Assembly: GCA_914767715.1 (NCBI GenBank)
Contig: OU612066.1
Coordinates: forward strand, 2,423,001 to 2,487,000
DNA: 64,000 bases
Reading direction: 5' to 3'
Origin: Membranipora membranacea
Taxonomy: Eukaryota; Bryozoa; Gymnolaemata; Cheilostomatida; Membraniporidae
Part shown: positions 58,385-64,000 of the stretch, in pieces
Layout of the letters: each line of letters begins with the position of its first letter
Position numbering within the stretch: position 1 is the first letter of the stretch
Translations under genes and position numbers: made by a program
The notes under the pieces: model-generated
Told to the model about the DNA's origin: nothing
What the model saw: the letters and a program-made list of their open reading frames with translations, nothing else
Database searches by the model: none

Positions 58385-61300
58385 ATGGTGGTGTCGACTC
58401 AGAACCCAGTGGCTGCTGATGTAGTGTTTCTAGTAGAGGCCACTACTAATTTAGAATCATCATTCTCAGACATGAAGAACCATTATATCAGTCAGATACT
58501 GAACCACTTTAATCCCGCCTTCAGCGATGACCCGGATATGGCCATCGATGTGAGCATTCCATCTGTCTAAGTCTATAAGTCTTCAACTTTTTATGTGATT
58601 CTTTTGCATAACCTTGATCAATGATTGGTCAAGCATAAAAAAAAATAGCTGGTTTGCAAATTGCTCCACTTTCAATTTCTCTCATATCGCACATGATGGT
58701 TACAAAAAGTAATTTCAGATGCAATTAAAATAATTTAACATTTTTTGCAAGGGACGGCTTGATAAGTCAGCTTATTAAGACTGCACCCACTTAAAATTAC
58801 TCGAATAAATAAATGAAATTGACTCGCCGATACTGTGGGAGTTTATATGCCCAAATCTGCCACCATTTCAATACATCAAGACTTCATTCGCCAGGATAAT
58901 CATGAAAAAATCTCCAATCAATGTGGATCAAGACTCTGATTCAAGCATTCTGCGATAGAGATATAATATGGTGAAGTATTTCAAGCTGTTCATATTCATT
59001 GACATCACATGACATCATTGTGTCCACTTGCTCAATTACTATACTCTTACTATTCTTGCTTCTAGTGTAACGATAACCTGTATACGATCGTAACGTTTAC
59101 TTCTACTGATGCTGCACCGCAACCTAGTGTGTCCTGTACTCAGGCTACTAGTAATACACACGAGATACAAGAGGCATTCAGTTTTATACAGTAAGTTACA
59201 TGTCTGACACACTCAAGGTATTCAGATATAGTGGTAAAAAAATATAAGCCTATGAAGATGACGAAAAAACCTGTTCAGATACTTACTGCACACAGCTACA
59301 CCTCAACCCATCATAACAGTCTGTCACTGTGAAAACAAATGTCTTTATATGGGCCGGCTAAGCGCAAATACGAGATATGCAACCACATACAAAACTATGA
59401 GAAGACAATGAACAAAGTAATCGCAGCTCCTATTCAAGGTATAATTTCATGTTGTCTTCTTAGGTTTTCTCAATGTTGGAATTTTGGTGTTAGTCATGTG
59501 ACTGAAGCTTTAGCCATGGGGTTACAAGTCCTCGATGATTGTAAGAAGTTCAGAACAAAGATGCCGTAAGTATTTATGTTCTATACTATATCATCAAAAT
59601 GTTCAATATTATAAATTAATAATTGTACTGGTTGATGTTGCTCGAGTGGTAAATGGTCAAAATATAATGTAGTATAGTAAGTAATGATAATTAAATATGA
59701 TCATATTATATATAATATGATTGGCAGTGAATTCTTTTGTAGACCTGTGACTGAAAGACATGTTATCATGATATGTAACTCCGAGCCTTACGATGTACCT
59801 ACGAGGGAAATCAGACCGTATCTTGGGCTAAAGGCCGAGGAGCTAGTTGATAAAATGGCAGAGGTATGAATCATTGATTGGTTTTTACAGTTTTTATCAG
59901 GTTATTACTGTACAAAGACCCTGTCATAAGGACTGACAATATACTTGTTGTAGGAGAACTTTTGTTTACAGTTAATATCAGATTTTACCTACACATATGT
60001 ATTGTATACTTACAGAGGAGTATACATTTCTCTATATTATCACCTCGAAGGAGACCTAAGCTATTCAAGCTGTTTAAGAGAGTCAGTAACCCGGTGCTGC
60101 CGATGACTAACCATGCTGTAGAGGGTCGACATCACATACTCATAGACTCCATTGTTCTCAAAGGTACATTTTCGTTCACCCCAATGTACTTTGTTTCCAC
60201 TCTTTTTTGTATACGTAATTGGATATTCACAATGTAAGTTATTTTGCCGCCGACTGAGTTGTGTATATCTTTTGTATTCCTTAGAGTGATAGAGCATAAG
60301 TGTTAACTTTAAGAATGTCCACACGTATACTGGAATTCCCGTAGCTTAATATGAAATGCTCATAGCCGTGTCATAGTTCACAAGTTTACTTCCTCGTTTC
60401 CCCTCTTATGTTCACAGCGTAAGTTGACTTGTGTGATTAGGGAGACAGGAAGTAGTTTAGATTTAGTGATTCAATCGACAGGTTTATCTTCATTGCTGCT
60501 CTTACATTTTGTAGAACAACCTAAAGTCGAGAAGCCCAAACATCCGATTATAGAGCTAGATAATTCTCCTAAAGCAGGTAAACTTATACTCTATCCACTT
60601 AATTAGTTACCTATCACATGTTATATTGTGTAATTGTGAGCAGTATGTTCTGGATACTGTTGTGAAGTTTTTACATGTCTGTTATCATGGCGCTGATCAT
60701 GCGCATATTTCATATTTTTTGCTAGAGGCGCCAAAGTTGTCCGCTCCTGTAGTCAGCAGTGGATCTAACTCTATATTGGAGGATCAGCTTAAAAATGCAC
60801 AGATATCTCGTAGCTCTACCGCTGTACCCTCCATCAGTCAGGTACTGTCCTTATATAGAGCTGTAGTCTCTTATGATCTTAATATTCTCAAACACTCCGA
60901 CAGTATGATAACCATACTCTGACAGTCAGTCAGCCTTCAGGTACAGATGTAGTTAATATCAACCCGAGCTTCACTGGTCCATTTTGGTTATTATTTCCGT
61001 GACGGCCAAAGTGTTCAATAGTTTGTAAACTGTTTTTTACTCGTCTTTGATGAGTGAGTAAAGTTTGGCTGTTAGAATATCACAAATACCTCAGGTGTTT
61101 TGATTGTAGGTGTCAACACCAATGAGCATCACAAAGTCCAATCCGGCTGGGACATCAACAACCGCTCCTTTGCTTACTGAGATATTAGCTTCACCTACAA
61201 CCAGTCAACAGGGTCTTACTTCAGACAGTATGTATACACTTCTCAACAAAAACAATATCTATATTTAAACCCTACATCTAATGATTTGACTTATTACTTG

Positions 61301-63699
61301 CTTCCACATATCTTCAATGTGGTATTATGTGACACATTACCATATATATGGTTAGGTAAGTGTCAAGCAAAAAGAGCTCTATTATTCATCACTCCATGTC
61401 AATAACTAGCTGGAAACTTCTGTTGTCAATGACTTGAAACTTGTGTACAAAGAAATGTCCACGATTATAATTTTGTCATTTTTGTTAATGCCTACACATT
61501 AGATGCCAGGTTTCATAACACAAAATGTGTTTACGAATCACCTCAGAATAAACCTGATATCACACTCAAATTCTAGAAGTTGGTGTGATGTTGATGTTTA
61601 TCTTAGTCACAAGTTAATCCTTCTTTAAGTGGCAATAGCTAACTACGTTGGTCTGTAACAATTCCATCACAACTTTCTTTCATTTTCAGTATCGGCAGGA
61701 ATAGGTGCAGCCGCTCACAATACTCGTGCTATGATAACTTCGACGGCTACTCTGCCGTCGTCGGCCATGACAGGAGCTAACATGCTGACATCACAGTCAC
61801 AGCCAGTCGTCTCTCAGTCTCCACATCACCCTCAGCAGCAGCAGATGATAAATAACAGACAGAACATGTTACAGCAGACAGCTATGAGAGGTAATAATCC
61901 TCAGCAGATTAATCAGATGGCAGCAGGAGGTCAGCAGCAGCAGGGAGTGAGTGTATCTAATACTCAATCTGTGATGGGTCAGCTCACAGCTGGGGGTCAG
62001 CAGCAGCAGCAGATGACTAATCAACCTCAGATGATGTCTAATCCAGCAACATCAAACAATAATCCACAACAACAGCAGCATATGTCTACATCCCTACATC
62101 AAGGTAAGAGTATCTATAATGTATTATTGCAGAGATAAATCTCTCTACTAACCCTAGTGAAGACTTGGAGCCAGGACCTATCCGGATATCACTCCCCCAC
62201 CTCCATTGTTGGTATATTAACTATTGTAAATATTCTATCCCTTCGATGAGTGCATCTCAATTTATTAATTAGGTAAAGGACTGCGATGGTCACTAAGTTT
62301 CTCAGATATAAGTATCTGATCCCCAGTATAAACGTTCAAACTCTCGGCTTGCCGGTGGTGGCAGCATTACATGTATCAATGGCTGATAGTGTAGATAGGT
62401 CAGAGTTTGAGCACTTAAACTATCACCCCCAGCCATGTAGATAAGACTGCAGTATTTATTTATTGTTGTCTCATGACTATCCCACTTTTTTAATTTCCTC
62501 ATACCATATGTTATTCCGCTCATTGGGTTCATGTTAGACACACTTGATATTAGGCAGATGACCGCCTTATACTAGTCAAGGTCCTCAAATGTTACCCGAA
62601 TTGCTGGTATTGGAAATTCAGCATTTCGCAACCACGTCCCCACCAACATGGGAATGTGGTTGATAATGAAAGGCTTCTACCATTAACCCGTCCACCGTTT
62701 GAGTACTGCGGCTACCCTATACCGCACGGGAATAGCTCCTTTTGCTTGTGATGTCTTCTCTCATAGATGCATTTCTATTGTTTCTTGAGATAATCATCCT
62801 GGCTCTTTATAATATTAAACATGCTTGAATCTTTGTGCTGCCAATCCCTAGCCTATAGATTAGAATGTTCTGTGTCTTATAAAGTGGGCGTATCAGAAGC
62901 CTGAAGCTTCACAAGTACGTTTAGATTAGTATTGTATTAGTAGAGTGATGTCCATGTATATGTATACCGTAAATCTGGTGAGGTGAGGTAACTCACCTCA
63001 CTTTAAGTGAACTGCTGTGTAATCATAATTTTTTTTCCCATTCACAAATCATCACACACTCAAAAGTCACCACACACCTAAAACCACTTATGCATTTAAG
63101 GTTACGGTATGTTCTATTTGTTTTAGCCATTAGCACAGGAAATTCTATGAACGCTAACACACCGCAAACCATGAGAGCACAACCCCGTCATCCAGGTTGG
63201 TCCAACAGTGATTATTGTCAATTAACTGTAATAAAAGTTTTGAAGGATTGAAGAAACTTCCCGCCAAAAATCAGCCATCAACAGTGCTGATTGCTTTGAA
63301 AATTGGCAGTATAATGACTACGATACTATCTCAGATGCCATAATGCAGCCTCTTGTTTGTTACTAGGTCAGTTTCCTAGGGCTGTGAATTCAGCTCAGAT
63401 GGGAGCGCAAAACTTTCAACAACAACCATCGAATCAGCAGCAGGGAAACCTGAATCAAATACCGCAGCTACACATGCAGCAGGGTAACATGGGACAGCAG
63501 GCAATCGGAGGTCAGCAGCCTAATCTGGGACAGCAGACAATTGGTGGACAACAGGGTATCGGAGGTCAACAAGGGACCGGAGTACAGCAGGCAATCGGTG
63601 GACAGCAGGTAATTGGTGTACAGCAAGGAATTGGAGGACAGTCGGGCCTTGCTGCACAGCTCACAAGACCTCAATTACCACAAGCTAACATGCAACTAG
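58385..63699 (+). CDS. MED25: Mediator complex subunit 25 (partial, 3' end outside window)
   Basis: Eleven exons join in phase: 58385-58549, 59066-59190, 59464-59565, 59743-59863, 60016-60163, 60515-60577, 60726-60841, 61110-61227, 61690-62103, 63127-63195, 63367-63699, with a donor after the last (591 residues visible). MED25 is a tail subunit of Mediator that receives signals from activators and passes them to RNA polymerase II in the nucleus. The N-terminal von Willebrand A domain (about 8-210) shows ADVVFLVEATTNLESSFSDM, LAMGLQVLDDCKKFR, HVIMICNSEPYDVPTREIRP and RSIHFSILSPRRRPKLFKLF. As in human MED25 the DxSxS metal-ion motif is absent. From about residue 250 the sequence is Ser/Thr/Gln/Gly-rich, with long Gln stretches and GGQQ repeats. 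The activator-binding ACID (PTOV) domain should follow to the right. Confidence 0.93.
63497..63650 (+). repeat. In-frame GGQQ-type repeats in MED25 exon 11
   Basis: About eight imperfect heptads of the form GGQQxIG or GVQQxIG, encoded by ggacagcag-like words of 21 bases. Codon usage varies between copies, so the array is not brand new. Confidence 0.85.
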
Positions 63700-64000
63700 G
63701 TAAGACAGCACTGATTTATGCTTGTATATTTACTGCAGATTCAATTTACAGCATCGTTTTGTGTACATGAAAAGGCAGGCATTTTTTAGCTTTTGTATAA
63801 AACATTACATTGGGCTAAGCCTAATGGTGCCTGAAATTGCAAAGTGTGAGACTTCAGAAATCCAAGGTACCAAGAGAGACTGTCCAGATCAATGTTAGCG
63901 GGCTAGCTGTGGTGATCATCTTAGAGGACTTCCATTCAACTCTCAGGGGTAGTGATTAGTGCTGAATCTGCTGAATTGTTTGATGTAGTTTTATCGTAGA
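63700..64000 (+). other. Start of a MED25 intron running off the window
   Basis: Begins with the donor GTAAGAC at 63700. No further exon is recognised before the edge. Confidence 0.6.

Overview
This is an AT-rich metazoan genomic window. It carries intron-rich genes with GT-AG splice sites, a 5S rRNA gene, a Gypsy LTR retrotransposon, truncated LINEs, several families of small inverted-repeat elements and many minisatellites. The gene set (ERLEC1, TMEM70, tyrosine aminotransferase, MED25, a VMO1-like secreted protein and a dispanin) fits an invertebrate animal, most likely aquatic. The sequence alone does not settle the phylum. Most genes are broken into 24-650 bp exons, so long open frames are a poor guide here; I rebuilt exons by protein-family similarity, splice consensus and phase.

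Layout. 1-3492 (minus): the 5' half of a Gypsy-type retrotransposon. It has a 5' LTR, a primer-binding site for tRNA-Ser(GCT), and an uninterrupted Gag-protease-RT-RNase H frame that runs off the left edge. 3493-18000: no protein gene found; inverted and tandem repeats, a tandem repeat cluster with a nested LINE fragment, a foldback-type element with minisatellite arms (12949-15823) and a U2-snRNA-like sequence (16593). 18386-20273 (plus): a VMO1-like secreted protein. 20280-32000: a second repeat-rich block with MITEs, a 5S rRNA gene, two more inverted-minisatellite structures, a LINE with its RT domain and a decayed RT remnant. 32060-36834 (minus): ERLEC1, an ER lectin of glycoprotein quality control. 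38878-41027 (plus): TMEM70, a mitochondrial ATP-synthase/complex I assembly factor. 42621-47910 (plus): tyrosine aminotransferase. 50643-56209 (minus): a proline/glutamine-rich CD225 (dispanin) membrane protein. 58385 to beyond the right edge (plus): the N-terminal two-thirds or so of MED25.

The five genes from 32 to 64 kb are unrelated housekeeping-type genes, not a pathway cluster. TAT and the dispanin gene are tail to tail; the dispanin and MED25 genes are head to head across 2.2 kb that holds a striking multi-hairpin sequence.

The most unusual signals are: (1) three inverted-minisatellite (foldback-like) structures with unrelated repeat units, the first flanked by a perfect 10-bp direct repeat; (2) a 9-nt segment just upstream of the Gypsy primer-binding site that is complementary to the anticodon arm of the same primer tRNA; (3) a one-base frame discontinuity at the conserved Trp-Trp of the second MRH domain of ERLEC1; (4) a U2-like RNA sequence lacking the branch-site recognition region; (5) a TAT intron array whose units differ by exact multiples of a nested decamer. 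All homology statements come from recognition by eye; no database search was run.
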